Assembly: GCA_009728235.1 (NCBI GenBank)
Contig: WNZI01000002.1
Span: 62,001 to 126,000, forward strand
DNA from: Vibrio cholerae
GTDB taxonomy: Bacteria; Actinomycetota; Actinomycetes; Actinomycetales; Micrococcaceae
DNA length: 64,000 nucleotides
Direction of reading: 5' to 3'
The stretch's first letter is position 1, and every line of letters begins with the position of its first letter. Positions 38,400 to 46,669 of the stretch are shown one piece after another. Made by a program: the position numbers and the translations under genes. The notes below the pieces were generated by a model. That model was not told where the DNA came from. It saw only the letters and a program-made list of their open reading frames with translations, and searched no databases.

Positions 38400-38479
38400 T
38401 CGCTTCTCCTCGGGACGTTGGTGGGGCCGGAGCCCTTTCCCGGTGCAACCCCACCCGACGCGCCACTATTCCACCGGGA

Positions 38480-38509
38480 TTGGTGCAGCACGGCGGCAGG
38501 CGGTCTAAT
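38480..38509 (+). promoter_or_regulatory. Predicted promoter of the GAPDH gene
   Basis: TTGGTG (38480-38485), an 18-base spacer and TCTAAT (38504-38509) fit a housekeeping promoter. It would give a leader of about 95 bases before the GTG at 38611. Confidence 0.5.
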
Positions 38510-38610
38510 GGGAGGACACGACCAGCCGATGACGCCTGGCGCTATCCCTGCGTCCCCGTCCGGCTGGATGACCGCGCACCGGCGACCCCGGTGCAGTAAG
38601 GGACGCCGTT

Positions 38611-40095
38611 GTGCACGAACATCAGACTGAGACCCACGACGCCTGGCTCGAGCGTGAGGAGCTGGCCGAGGCCATGATCCCGCTGATCGGTCAGCTGTAC
38701 CGCCGGAACAACGTGGTCACGAGCATCCACGGCCGCAGCCTCATCAACAAGTCGACCATGAGCATCCTCAAGGCCCACCGCTTCGCTAGGCGCATCACCA
38801 CCGAGGAACTGCGCCTCGAGGACACCGCACCCATACTCCGGATCCTCGCGGACCTCGACCTCGGGGCGGCCGCGATCGACATCGGCCGACTCCGCCTCGC
38901 CTACGACCATGCCGCCCAGGCCGGGGACAGCCGCAGCCTGCACGAGTTCCTCCGGACCGAGCTCGCCGACATCGTCGCCCAGGGCGGCCGTGACGAACGC
39001 ACCAGTACCGACGTCGTCCTCTACGGCTTCGGCCGCATCGGCAGGCTCGTCGCCCGCCTGCTCATCGAAAAAGCCGGAGGCGGCCACGGACTCCGCCTCC
39101 GCGCCGTCGTCGTCCGCCGCGGCTCCGACAACGACCTCACCAAACGCGCCAGCCTGCTCCGCCGCGACTCCGTCCACGGGCCCTTCGAGGGCACCATCCA
39201 GGTCGACGAGGATACGGACACGATCACCGCGAACGGGATCCGCATCCAGGTCATCTACTCCGACGACCCCGCCACCATCGACTACACCGCCTACGGCATC
39301 CACGACGCGATCGTGGTGGACAACACGGGCCGCTGGCGGGACGAGGAAGGCCTCTCCCAGCACCTGCGCAGCACCGGCGTCGCAAAGGTACTCCTGACCG
39401 CACCCGGCAAAGGGGCGCTGAAGAACATCGTCCACGGCATCAACCACGCCACCATCGAGGACAACGACCGCATCATCACCGCGGCGTCCTGCACCACCAA
39501 CGCCATCACCCCCGTCCTCAAAGCCATCAACGACCGCTTCGGCGTGGTCCACGGGCACGTCGAGACCGTCCACTCGTTCACCAACGACCAGAACCTCATC
39601 GACAACTTCCACCGCGGAGACCGCAGGGGCCGCTCCGCGGCGCTGAACATGGTCCTCACGGAGACCGGCGCCGCGACGGCCGTGGCGAAAGCCCTGCCCG
39701 AACTAGCCGGCAAACTCACCGGCAGCTCCATCCGCGTCCCCACCCCCGACGTCTCCATCGCCATCCTGAACCTCGCGCTGGAGCACGACACCACCAAGGA
39801 CCAGGTCAACACGTACCTGCGCGAGATGTCCCTGCACTCCGGGATACGCAAGCAGGTCGACTACATCGACAGCCCCGAAGTCGTCTCCACCGACTTCGTC
39901 GGCTCCCGCCGCACCGGCATCGTCGACGGGCTCGCCACCATCGCCGACGGCGTGCACCTGGTCCTCTACATCTGGTACGACAACGAATTCGGCTACAGCT
40001 GCCAAGTCGTCCGGGTCATGGAAGAAATGGCCGCCGTCCACCCACCATCCTTCCCGGCGGCCGAACCGGAGACAGCAGCAGCCCCAGGCGTCTGA
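38611..40095 (+). CDS. Glyceraldehyde-3-phosphate dehydrogenase, long form
   Basis: 494-residue GAPDH. The catalytic part starts near residue 135 with the NAD(P) loop LYGFGRIGRLVARLL, has the active-site Cys294 in AASCTTNAITP, and ends with WYDNEFGYSCQVVRVM. An N-terminal extension of about 130 residues (REELAEAMIPLIGQLYRRN...) and the insertion around residues 180-215 set it apart from the usual 335-residue glycolytic enzyme. Such long forms occur in many actinobacteria beside a normal gap gene. It starts at a GTG and stands alone between two terminators. Cofactor preference and direction cannot be told. Confidence 0.88.
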   Translation: MHEHQTETHDAWLEREELAEAMIPLIGQLYRRNNVVTSIHGRSLINKSTMSILKAHRFARRITTEELRLEDTAPILRILADLDLGAAAIDIGRLRLAYDHAAQAGDSRSLHEFLRTELADIVAQGGRDERTSTDVVLYGFGRIGRLVARLLIEKAGGGHGLRLRAVVVRRGSDNDLTKRASLLRRDSVHGPFEGTIQVDEDTDTITANGIRIQVIYSDDPATIDYTAYGIHDAIVVDNTGRWRDEEGLSQHLRSTGVAKVLLTAPGKGALKNIVHGINHATIEDNDRIITAASCTTNAITPVLKAINDRFGVVHGHVETVHSFTNDQNLIDNFHRGDRRGRSAALNMVLTETGAATAVAKALPELAGKLTGSSIRVPTPDVSIAILNLALEHDTTKDQVNTYLREMSLHSGIRKQVDYIDSPEVVSTDFVGSRRTGIVDGLATIADGVHLVLYIWYDNEFGYSCQVVRVMEEMAAVHPPSFPAAEPETAAAPGV

Positions 40096-40114
40096 CGCAC
40101 CGATAGCTGCGAAA

Positions 40115-40138
40115 GGGCCCGGCTGGTCGGCCGGGCCC
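40115..40138 (+). terminator. Terminator between GAPDH and clpX
   Basis: 9-bp perfect stem GGGCCCGGC/GCCGGGCCC with a 6-base loop, located between the convergent GAPDH gene and clpX. Confidence 0.78.
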
Positions 40139-40152
40139 CTGCTCGTCCTCGG

Positions 40153-41445
40153 TCAGGCCGACTTCGTGCGGCGCTTGGCGACCACCTCGTGCGAGATGAG
40201 CGTCGGCTCCGCCCGCTTCGCGACGACGTCGTCCGTGATGACCACGGTGGCGATGTCCTCGCGGCTGGGGAGATCGAACATCACCGGGAGGAGCACTTCC
40301 TCCATGATGGCGCGGAGCCCACGAGCACCCGTGCCCCGCTCGAGTGCGAGGTCTGCGATGGCCTCGAGTGCCTTCGGTTCGAAGGCGAGCTCGACGCCGT
40401 CGAGCAGGAACATCTTCTGGTACTGCTTCATCAGTGCATTCTTCGGCTCCGTCAGGATCTGCATCAGAGCCGGGCGGTCGAGGTGCGTCACGGTCGTGAT
40501 GACGGGCAGGCGTCCGATGAACTCGGGGATCAGACCGAACTTCAACAGGTCCTCCGGCATGACGTCGCCGTAGCTGACCTCCTCGTTCTTGAGCGAACTC
40601 AGTGGCGCCCCGAAGCCGATGCCCTTGCGCCCGGCCCTGGACCCGATGATCTCCTCCAGGCCGGCGAAGGCACCCGCCACGATGAACAGTACGTTCGTGG
40701 TGTCGATCTGGATGAATTCCTGGTGCGGGTGCTTGCGTCCGCCCTGAGGCGGCACGGAGGCGACGGTTCCCTCGAGGATCTTCAGCAGCGCCTGCTGCAC
40801 GCCCTCACCAGAGACGTCGCGCGTGATCGAAGGGTTCTCGCTCTTGCGCGAGATCTTGTCGATCTCGTCGATGTAGATGATGCCCTGCTCGGCCTTCTTG
40901 ACGTCGTAGTCCGCGGCCTGGATGAGCTTGAGCAGGATGTTCTCGACGTCCTCACCGACATAGCCGGCTTCGGTGAGGGCCGTGGCGTCGGCGACCGCGA
41001 ACGGAACGTTGAGCCGCCTGGCGAGCGTCTGGGCGAGATAGGTCTTGCCGCAGCCCGTGGGACCTATCAGCAGGATGTTCGACTTGGCGATCTCGACGTC
41101 TTCGGTCTCGGCGGCGTCCGCCAGGGTTCCCGCCGCTCGGGGACCGTTACCGGACTGGATCCGCTTGTAGTGGTTGTAGACGGCGACAGCGAGGGATCGC
41201 TTCGCGGGCTCCTGGCCCACCACGTACTCCTGCAGGAAGTCGAAGATCTCCCGCGGCTTCGGCAACTCGAATGTGCCCAGGTCAGCGACCTCGGACAGTT
41301 CTTCCTCGATGATCTCGTTGCACAGGTCGATGCACTCGTCGCAGATGTACACACCGGGGCCGGCAATCAGCTTCCGCACCTGCTTCTGGCTTTTCCCACA
41401 GAAAGAGCACTTGAGCAGATCGGTGCTCTCACCAATGCGAGCCAT
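40153..41445 (-). CDS. clpX: ATP-dependent Clp protease ATP-binding subunit ClpX
   Basis: AAA+ unfoldase that feeds the ClpP chamber. The 430-residue protein has the N-terminal C4 zinc finger (Cys 13, 16, 35 and 38), Walker A GPTGCGKT at about residues 128-135, Walker [10 protein letters not shown] and sensor 2 [11 protein letters not shown]. The IGF-type loop that docks ClpP is present as IGFGAPL. The start at 41445 follows AAGGGG. It is separated from clpP by tandem hairpins, so it likely has its own promoter. Confidence 0.97.
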   Translation of the reverse strand: MARIGESTDLLKCSFCGKSQKQVRKLIAGPGVYICDECIDLCNEIIEEELSEVADLGTFELPKPREIFDFLQEYVVGQEPAKRSLAVAVYNHYKRIQSGNGPRAAGTLADAAETEDVEIAKSNILLIGPTGCGKTYLAQTLARRLNVPFAVADATALTEAGYVGEDVENILLKLIQAADYDVKKAEQGIIYIDEIDKISRKSENPSITRDVSGEGVQQALLKILEGTVASVPPQGGRKHPHQEFIQIDTTNVLFIVAGAFAGLEEIIGSRAGRKGIGFGAPLSSLKNEEVSYGDVMPEDLLKFGLIPEFIGRLPVITTVTHLDRPALMQILTEPKNALMKQYQKMFLLDGVELAFEPKALEAIADLALERGTGARGLRAIMEEVLLPVMFDLPSREDIATVVITDDVVAKRAEPTLISHEVVAKRRTKSA

Positions 41446-41520
41446 GGTTCAATCCCCTTAGGTATACGCGATTGCTATGTCCACTCTAGGCCACTGGGTA
41501 CTTCTGGCCGGTATCAAAAT

Positions 41521-41548
41521 GCCCGTGGTGCCTTGCGGCGCCACGGGC
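41521..41548 (-). terminator. Intrinsic terminator between clpP and clpX
   Basis: Read on the minus strand, GCCCGTGG...CCACGGGC (8 bp, extended inward by GCC-GCAA-GGC with one mismatch) is followed by ATTTT. It lies upstream of clpX. Confidence 0.75.
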
Positions 41549-41564
41549 GATGACCCTGCTGGGC

Positions 41565-41598
41565 GTGTCATCCGGAGGCGTGTGCCTCCGGATGACAC
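41565..41598 (-). terminator. Strong hairpin directly after clpP
   Basis: 15-bp perfect stem GTGTCATCCGGAGGC/GCCTCCGGATGACAC with a 4-base loop, 9 bases beyond the stop of the clpP at 41607. It forms the first of two tandem hairpins before clpX. Confidence 0.75.
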
Positions 41599-41606
41599 TG
41601 CCCCTC

Positions 41607-42281
41607 CTACGGGGTGTTGATCTTCGGAGGAGTGATCTTGCGCGAGGCCAGGACCTCGTCCACCAGGCCGTACTCGACCGCACTGGCGGCCGTGAGGATC
41701 TTGTCACGCTCGATGTCGATGCTGACCTGCTCGGAGGACCGGCCCGAGTGCAGCGCGAGTGTGTCCTCCAGCCAGGTGCGCATGCGCATGACCTCGTTCG
41801 CCTGGATCTCCAGGTCGGAGGCCTGTCCGCCCTGACCGCCGGAGAGGGCGGGCTGGTGGATCAGGACCCGGGCGTTCGGCAGGGCGAGGCGCTTGCCCGG
41901 TGCTCCGGCGGCCAGCAGAACGGCGGCGGCGCTCGCCGCCTGCCCCAGGCAGACCGTCTGCACCTCGGGCCGGATGAACTGCATGGTGTCATAGATGGCC
42001 GTCATGGCGGTGAACGATCCACCCGGCGAGTTGATGTAGAGCGTGATGTCGCGCTCCGGGTCGGTCGACTCGAGCACGAGCAACTGTGCCATGACGTCGT
42101 CCGCGGAGGCGTCGTCGACCTGCGTACCGAGGAAGATGATGCGGTCCTCGAAAAGCTTGGTGTACGGGTCCTGGCGCTTGAAACCGTAGGGTGTGCGCTC
42201 TTCGAACTGGGGAAGAATGTAGCGGCTCGTCGGAAGGTTCTGTGCCTTCGATCCCGCTGCTGCCTGGAATTCGTGGTTCAT
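41607..42281 (-). CDS. clpP: ATP-dependent Clp protease proteolytic subunit, downstream copy
   Basis: 224-residue serine protease subunit with catalytic Ser117 (GQAASAAAV), His142 (IHQPALSG) and the Asp in the following helix region. The longer N-terminus ([30 protein letters not shown]) is typical of one of the two actinobacterial ClpP types, which assemble as a mixed double ring. Its ATG overlaps the stop of the upstream clpP by 4 bases. Two hairpins follow. Which of the pair corresponds to mycobacterial ClpP1 or ClpP2 was not resolved. Confidence 0.95.
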   Translation of the reverse strand: MNHEFQAAAGSKAQNLPTSRYILPQFEERTPYGFKRQDPYTKLFEDRIIFLGTQVDDASADDVMAQLLVLESTDPERDITLYINSPGGSFTAMTAIYDTMQFIRPEVQTVCLGQAASAAAVLLAAGAPGKRLALPNARVLIHQPALSGGQGGQASDLEIQANEVMRMRTWLEDTLALHSGRSSEQVSIDIERDKILTAASAVEYGLVDEVLASRKITPPKINTP

Positions 42282-42951
42282 GGTGTCTCCTGTAGGACGA
42301 CTGGTCGGAGTGAGGGCTGCTGCGGTCTACGGGTTCTGGTCGTTCCGCCGCCACCGGCAACAGAACCGGAGTGTGCCGAGATGTGGTCGAAGAAGCCGTA
42401 GTCCAGGGCCTCCTGGGCCGTGAACCACTTGTCGCGGTCGTTGTCCTTCAGGATGGTCTCGACGGTCTGCCCGGTCTGCTCCGCCGTCAGTTCGGCCATG
42501 ACGCGCTTCATGTGCAGGATGAGCTCCGCCTGGATCCTGATGTCGGTGGCAGTACCGCCGATGCCGCCGGAGGGCTGGTGCATGAGGATACGGGCGTGGG
42601 GCGTCGCGTAGCGCTTGCCCTTGGTCCCGGATGAGAGCAGGAACTGACCCATGGAGGCGGCCAGGCCGGTCGCGACCGTGACGACGTCGTTCGGGATGAA
42701 CTGCATGGTGTCGTAGATCGCCATGCCGGCCGTCACCGAACGCCCGGCGAGTTGATGTAGAGGTAGATGTCACGATCCGGATCCTCGGCTGACAGCAAGA
42801 GCAACTGGGAGCAGATGGCATTCGCGTTGTCGTCGCGAACCTCGGAACCGAGCCAGATGATGCGCTCCTTGAGGAGCCTGTTGTAGATGTAGTCGTCGCG
42901 ACCGCCCATCTCGGGGCCGGCCATGATCGGCGTGCGTGGTTCGGTTGCCAT
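42278..42951 (-). pseudogene. clpP: Clp protease proteolytic subunit, upstream copy, one frameshift
   Basis: Second ClpP paralogue. The reading runs from [22 protein letters not shown] to YINSPG and then shifts. In the plus strand near 42741, GAACGCCC should be GAACCGCCC. With one C added the protein continues [15 protein letters not shown], and the whole is 224 residues with Ser100 (GLAASMGQF) and His125 (MHQPSGG). Clp proteolysis is essential in mycobacteria and the broken codon lies in a GGGC run, so a consensus error is the best explanation. It is coupled to the next clpP through ATGA. Confidence 0.9.
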
Positions 42952-43212
42952 GGTGTTGACCTCTCACTCTGGCGGGCCGAGGCCAGTTCGGCCGACCCGT
43001 CCGTTTGTCTCTCCTTGGACACTAACCCGGTCGGGTCGCCATTTGCTCCCGGTCGGGGAACTGTTCGCTGACGGCGCACGGTGGCGGAAGCCGCCTTCCC
43101 GGCGCCCTTCGAGGAGGACCGTGGCGGCTGGACCGTGCCGTCAACGCAGCAGCGGCGCCGCTGCCCGAAGGCTACGACACCGCTGCTGGAATGCTGACCG
43201 CGCTGGGTATGA
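42952..43212 (+). other. clpP-tig spacer with a possible CorC/HlyC-domain relic
   Basis: 261 bases between clpP and tig. On the plus strand at about 43123-43205 one frame reads WRLDRAVNAAAAPLPEGYDTAAGMLTALG, which resembles the end of the CorC/HlyC transporter-associated domain (the PEGxYDTxAG pattern). No start or intact upstream frame exists, so at most it is a remnant. The assignment is weak. Confidence 0.28.
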
Positions 43213-44694
43213 CTACTTCGAACTGGCCTTCTTCTTGGCCTTCTTCTTCGGCTCCTCGGTGGGAGCATCCTCGACAGGCGCATCCTCGGCCGCAGCGTCT
43301 ACCACCTCGGGAGCCTCGGCAGACTCGGTCGCCTCGATGTCCTCCGCGACGTCCTGCTCGGTCTCGGCGTCGTCGACCGAGAGGGTCTCCGACTCGTCAC
43401 CGGCGGGCCGGACGAAGTCGGTCAGGTCCACCGCCGCACCGTTGGTGTCGGTGACGGTGGCGTACTCGAGGACCTTCGCGAGAGCCTTCCGACGGCGTAC
43501 CTCGCCGACGATCATCGGTACCTGACCGCTCTGATCGAGCATCTGGGCGAACTGGTTCGGCTCCATGCCGTACTGGCCGGCGGTGGAGACGATGTAGTCG
43601 ATCAGCTCGCTCTGGCTGACACCGACCTCTTCCTTCTCGGCGACGGAATCGAGGATGACCTCGTTCTGGAAGGCCCGCTCGGTGTTCCCGCGGATCTCCG
43701 CGCGGTGCTCCTCGGTGTCATGGTCCTCACCCGCAGTGTGGGCGTTCTCGCCGTTGAAGTGCTGCTCGAGCTGCTCCTCGATGACGCTCTCGGGCACGGG
43801 AACGGGAACGAGCTCGACCAGCTTGTCGAGCACCTTGTCACGCGCCTCGACGCCCTGGTCCATCAGCTTGGACTCGGAGGCCTGCTTCACGAGATCCGCG
43901 CGCAGTTCCTCCGCCGTGTCGAACTCCGAGGCGAGCTGCGCGAAGTCGTCGTCGACTTCGGGGAGCTCGCGCTCCTTGACGGCCTTCACGATGACCTTGA
44001 CCTGCGCGTCGGCCCCGGCGTGCTCGCCGCCGGCCAGCTTGGTCTCGAACGTCGCGTCCTCGTCGGTGGACAGGCCCGTGACGGCCTCGTCCATACCCTC
44101 GAGCATCGTGCCGGAGCCGATCTGGTAGGACAGGTCCTGCGCGGAGTCGACCTCTTCACCATCGACGGACGCCGTCAGATCGATCGTGAGGAAGTCGCCG
44201 TCCTTGGAGGGGCGATCCACGGCGGTCAACGTGCCGAAGCGTCCACGCAACTCATCCATGGCCTTCTGGACGTCCTCGTCGGAAGCCTCGACGGCATCGA
44301 CGGTGACCTCGAGGCCCTTGTAGTCCGGGAGCTCGATCTCGGGGCGGATGTCCAGTTCGACGGTGAACGTCAACTGGCCGTCCTTCTTCGCGGGATCGGG
44401 CACCTCGGTGATCTCGACCTCGGGGCGGCTCAGCGGACGGATGCCCGTCTCCTGCACCGCGCTCTGGTAGAAACCGTTCAGGCCGTCGTTGATGGCCGTC
44501 TCGATGACGTAGCCCCGTCCGACGCGCTGGTCGATGAGCTGCTGCGGGACCTTGCCCTTGCGGAACCCCGGAACCTGGACCTGGGTGGCGATGGTCTTGT
44601 AGGCCTCGTCGATGCTGGGCTTCAGTTCCTCGAAGGGAACCTCGACGTTCAGCTTCACCCGGGTGGGGGAAAGGGTTTCAACAGCGCTCTTCAC
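43213..44694 (-). CDS. tig: Trigger factor
   Basis: Ribosome-bound chaperone and peptidyl-prolyl isomerase. The ribosome-docking loop GFRKGKVP lies near residue 45, followed by the FKBP-like domain (residues about 150-240) and the helical C-terminal chaperone domain. The C-terminus is a low-complexity acidic stretch ending in a Lys/Ala-rich [11 protein letters not shown] tail, common in actinobacteria. The start is the GTG at 44692-44694 ([15 protein letters not shown]), 9 bases after AGGAG; the frame is open to 44754. It heads the tig-clpP-clpP-clpX group. Confidence 0.95.
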   Translation of the reverse strand: MKSAVETLSPTRVKLNVEVPFEELKPSIDEAYKTIATQVQVPGFRKGKVPQQLIDQRVGRGYVIETAINDGLNGFYQSAVQETGIRPLSRPEVEITEVPDPAKKDGQLTFTVELDIRPEIELPDYKGLEVTVDAVEASDEDVQKAMDELRGRFGTLTAVDRPSKDGDFLTIDLTASVDGEEVDSAQDLSYQIGSGTMLEGMDEAVTGLSTDEDATFETKLAGGEHAGADAQVKVIVKAVKERELPEVDDDFAQLASEFDTAEELRADLVKQASESKLMDQGVEARDKVLDKLVELVPVPVPESVIEEQLEQHFNGENAHTAGEDHDTEEHRAEIRGNTERAFQNEVILDSVAEKEEVGVSQSELIDYIVSTAGQYGMEPNQFAQMLDQSGQVPMIVGEVRRRKALAKVLEYATVTDTNGAAVDLTDFVRPAGDESETLSVDDAETEQDVAEDIEATESAEAPEVVDAAAEDAPVEDAPTEEPKKKAKKKASSK

Positions 44695-44763
44695 AGCGTA
44701 GGACTCCTGAAATGATTGGGATTGGTTCTGCAGCGGAGGCACTTTCCTCATCACACGGCAGAG

Positions 44764-44837
<74 letters not shown>

Positions 44838-44951
44838 TAAGTGCGAGTGTCAGTCTACGCATCTTTACGCCCACCGCGCACATTTGGCGATCGGTCGGCT
44901 GCTGTGGTGTAGTTATATGCGTTCCACGGGGGTCCTTCGGGGCCCACCTGC

Positions 44952-45022
44952 GGGGATGTAGCTTAATGGTAAAGCCTCAGTCTTCCAAACTGATTACGCG
45001 GGTTCGATTCCCGTCATCCCCT
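44952..45022 (+). tRNA. tRNA-Gly (TCC)
   Basis: 71-base cloverleaf: acceptor GGGGATG/CATCCCC, anticodon stem TCAGT/ACTGA, loop CTTCCAA with TCC at 44984-44986. Discriminator T. It complements the two GCC isoacceptors near 7 kb. Confidence 0.96.
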
Positions 45023-45092
45023 CTTTCCCGGTTACCCGCCGGCCCTACACCCGGACAGCGGTCCGGGTGTTCCTCGTTAAGCTCCGACTCAG

Positions 45093-45977
45093 CTAGTCCG
45101 ACTGACAGGCAGGACACCAGTAGACGTTCCGCGCCGCCATCTCGGCAGTGAGGATCGGCGTCCCGCAGCGCCGGCACGGCTCGCCCGTCCGCTTGTAGAC
45201 GTAGTGGGGCGCCGATCGCTTGGGCCGTCCGTTCCGGGCCTCGGCCGTGGTCGTGACGATCCGCCCCTCCCGCACCCCGTCGTTCATCAGCCGCACCGTG
45301 TCGGCCCAGATGGCGTCCGCCTCGTCCTCGCGCAACGTTTTGCCGGGTCGCCAGGGATGGATGCCCTGCAGGAACAGCACCTCGGCGCGGTAGATGTTCC
45401 CGATACCGGCGATGACGGCCTGGTTCATGAGCTGGATCCCGACGGGCGTGATGCTCGACATGATCTTCCGGGTGAAGACGGAGCCGTCCGACCCCGCCTG
45501 CAGCGGGTCGGGACCGAGCTTCGCCCGTGCCGCCGTCTCCTCGGCGCCCGTGATCACCTCGCAGGCCGTGGGTCCCCGCAGGTCCGCCCAGCCGTGCTCC
45601 GACACCAGCCGGACGCGGACGGCTCCGACGGGAGCGGGCGGACCGGGATACGAGGCAAGTCCGGCCCCGTCCTCCGACGCCTGCTCCGACTCCCCCACCC
45701 TCCGTGGCGCGCCGATACTCGAAGCCCCCCGGAAAGTCGCGTCCCCTCCGAAGCTCCAGGCGCCGTACAGCCCGAGGTGCACACGCAGGACGCGGTCGTT
45801 GTCGAAGCGGAGGAACATCTGCTTGCCGTGAGCGAGGGCACTGACCAGAGTTGCTCCGTCGAGTTGCTCCGCGCCGGCAGCGAAGCGGCCCTGCGGGCTG
45901 GACACGGCCAGCCTCACACCCGTGAACACTGAGGCGAACTGCCGTGCCAGGCGATGGACCGAGTGGCCTTCAGGCAA
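45093..45977 (-). CDS. nei: Fpg/Nei-family DNA glycosylase (endonuclease VIII-like)
   Basis: Base-excision repair glycosylase/AP lyase for oxidised pyrimidines. The start is a TTG at 45975-45977, so the mature N-terminus is Pro2-Glu3 (PEGHSVHR), the catalytic pair of the family. The central H2TH region shows IAGIGNIYRAEVLFLQGIHP. A C-terminal zinc finger has Cys pairs CRRC and CPAC. The 294-residue length fits Nei2-like actinobacterial proteins. The TTG lies inside the rpiB 3' end, an 8-base overlap, so the two genes are translationally coupled. Confidence 0.92.
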   Translation of the reverse strand: MPEGHSVHRLARQFASVFTGVRLAVSSPQGRFAAGAEQLDGATLVSALAHGKQMFLRFDNDRVLRVHLGLYGAWSFGGDATFRGASSIGAPRRVGESEQASEDGAGLASYPGPPAPVGAVRVRLVSEHGWADLRGPTACEVITGAEETAARAKLGPDPLQAGSDGSVFTRKIMSSITPVGIQLMNQAVIAGIGNIYRAEVLFLQGIHPWRPGKTLREDEADAIWADTVRLMNDGVREGRIVTTTAEARNGRPKRSAPHYVYKRTGEPCRRCGTPILTAEMAARNVYWCPACQSD

Positions 45978-46440
45978 CGGTCCCCGTCTCCTCGAATCGT
46001 GCGATCTGGCCGATCCGGCGGCTGTGCCGCGCCGCACCGCTGAACGGCTCGGCGAGGAAGGCATCGATGATCGCCGTTGCTTCCTCCACGGAATGCTGGC
46101 GTCCCCCGACGGCGACGACGTTGGCGTCGTTGTGCTGACGCGCGAGGCGGGCCGTGTCCAGGTTCCAGGCCAGGGCGGCACGCACGCCGCGCACCTTGTT
46201 GGCTGCGATCTGCTCCCCGTTGCCGGAGCCGCCGAGGACGATGCCCAGGGAGTCGCCGCCGGCGGCCCGCTCATCGACGACCGCCCGCGCAGCGGCGATG
46301 CAGAAGGACGGGTAATCGTCCTCCGGGTCGTAGGAGCTGGGTCCGTGGTCGACGACGTCGTAGCCCGCCGCGGTGAGGTGCGAGAGCAGGTGGGCGCTCA
46401 GCTCCATGCCGGCGTGGTCGGTGGCGAGGTGGACGCGCAT
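45970..46440 (-). CDS. rpiB: Ribose-5-phosphate isomerase B
   Basis: Interconverts ribose 5-phosphate and ribulose 5-phosphate. The 156-residue RpiB/LacAB protein begins MRVHLATDHAGMELS. The phosphate-binding GGSGNGEQIAANKVRG contains the Glu used by the mycobacterial-type enzymes, and QHNDANVVAVGGR follows. An earlier frame extension to 46596 is not family-like. The start follows GAAGGAA. It overlaps the nei gene downstream by 8 bases. Confidence 0.95.
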   Translation of the reverse strand: MRVHLATDHAGMELSAHLLSHLTAAGYDVVDHGPSSYDPEDDYPSFCIAAARAVVDERAAGGDSLGIVLGGSGNGEQIAANKVRGVRAALAWNLDTARLARQHNDANVVAVGGRQHSVEEATAIIDAFLAEPFSGAARHSRRIGQIARFEETGTVA

Positions 46441-46669
46441 GGCGATCTGTTCCTTCGGGAAGCGCCGGCGCGGGCCGGCGGTGGGTGCGGGGTTCGTCCG
46501 TCCGGCGTGGCTGGACGATCTCAGCCTAGTGCGCAAGCAGGGCGGTTCGGCAGCCGCCGTGGCGGAGGGAGCGACGGCGCGCGGACATCCGGGCACGAGT
46601 GAGAGAATCGGAACGCCGCGTAACCGGCACTATCCGCGCCGTACCCGAATCCCACCCTGGAGGCGATCC

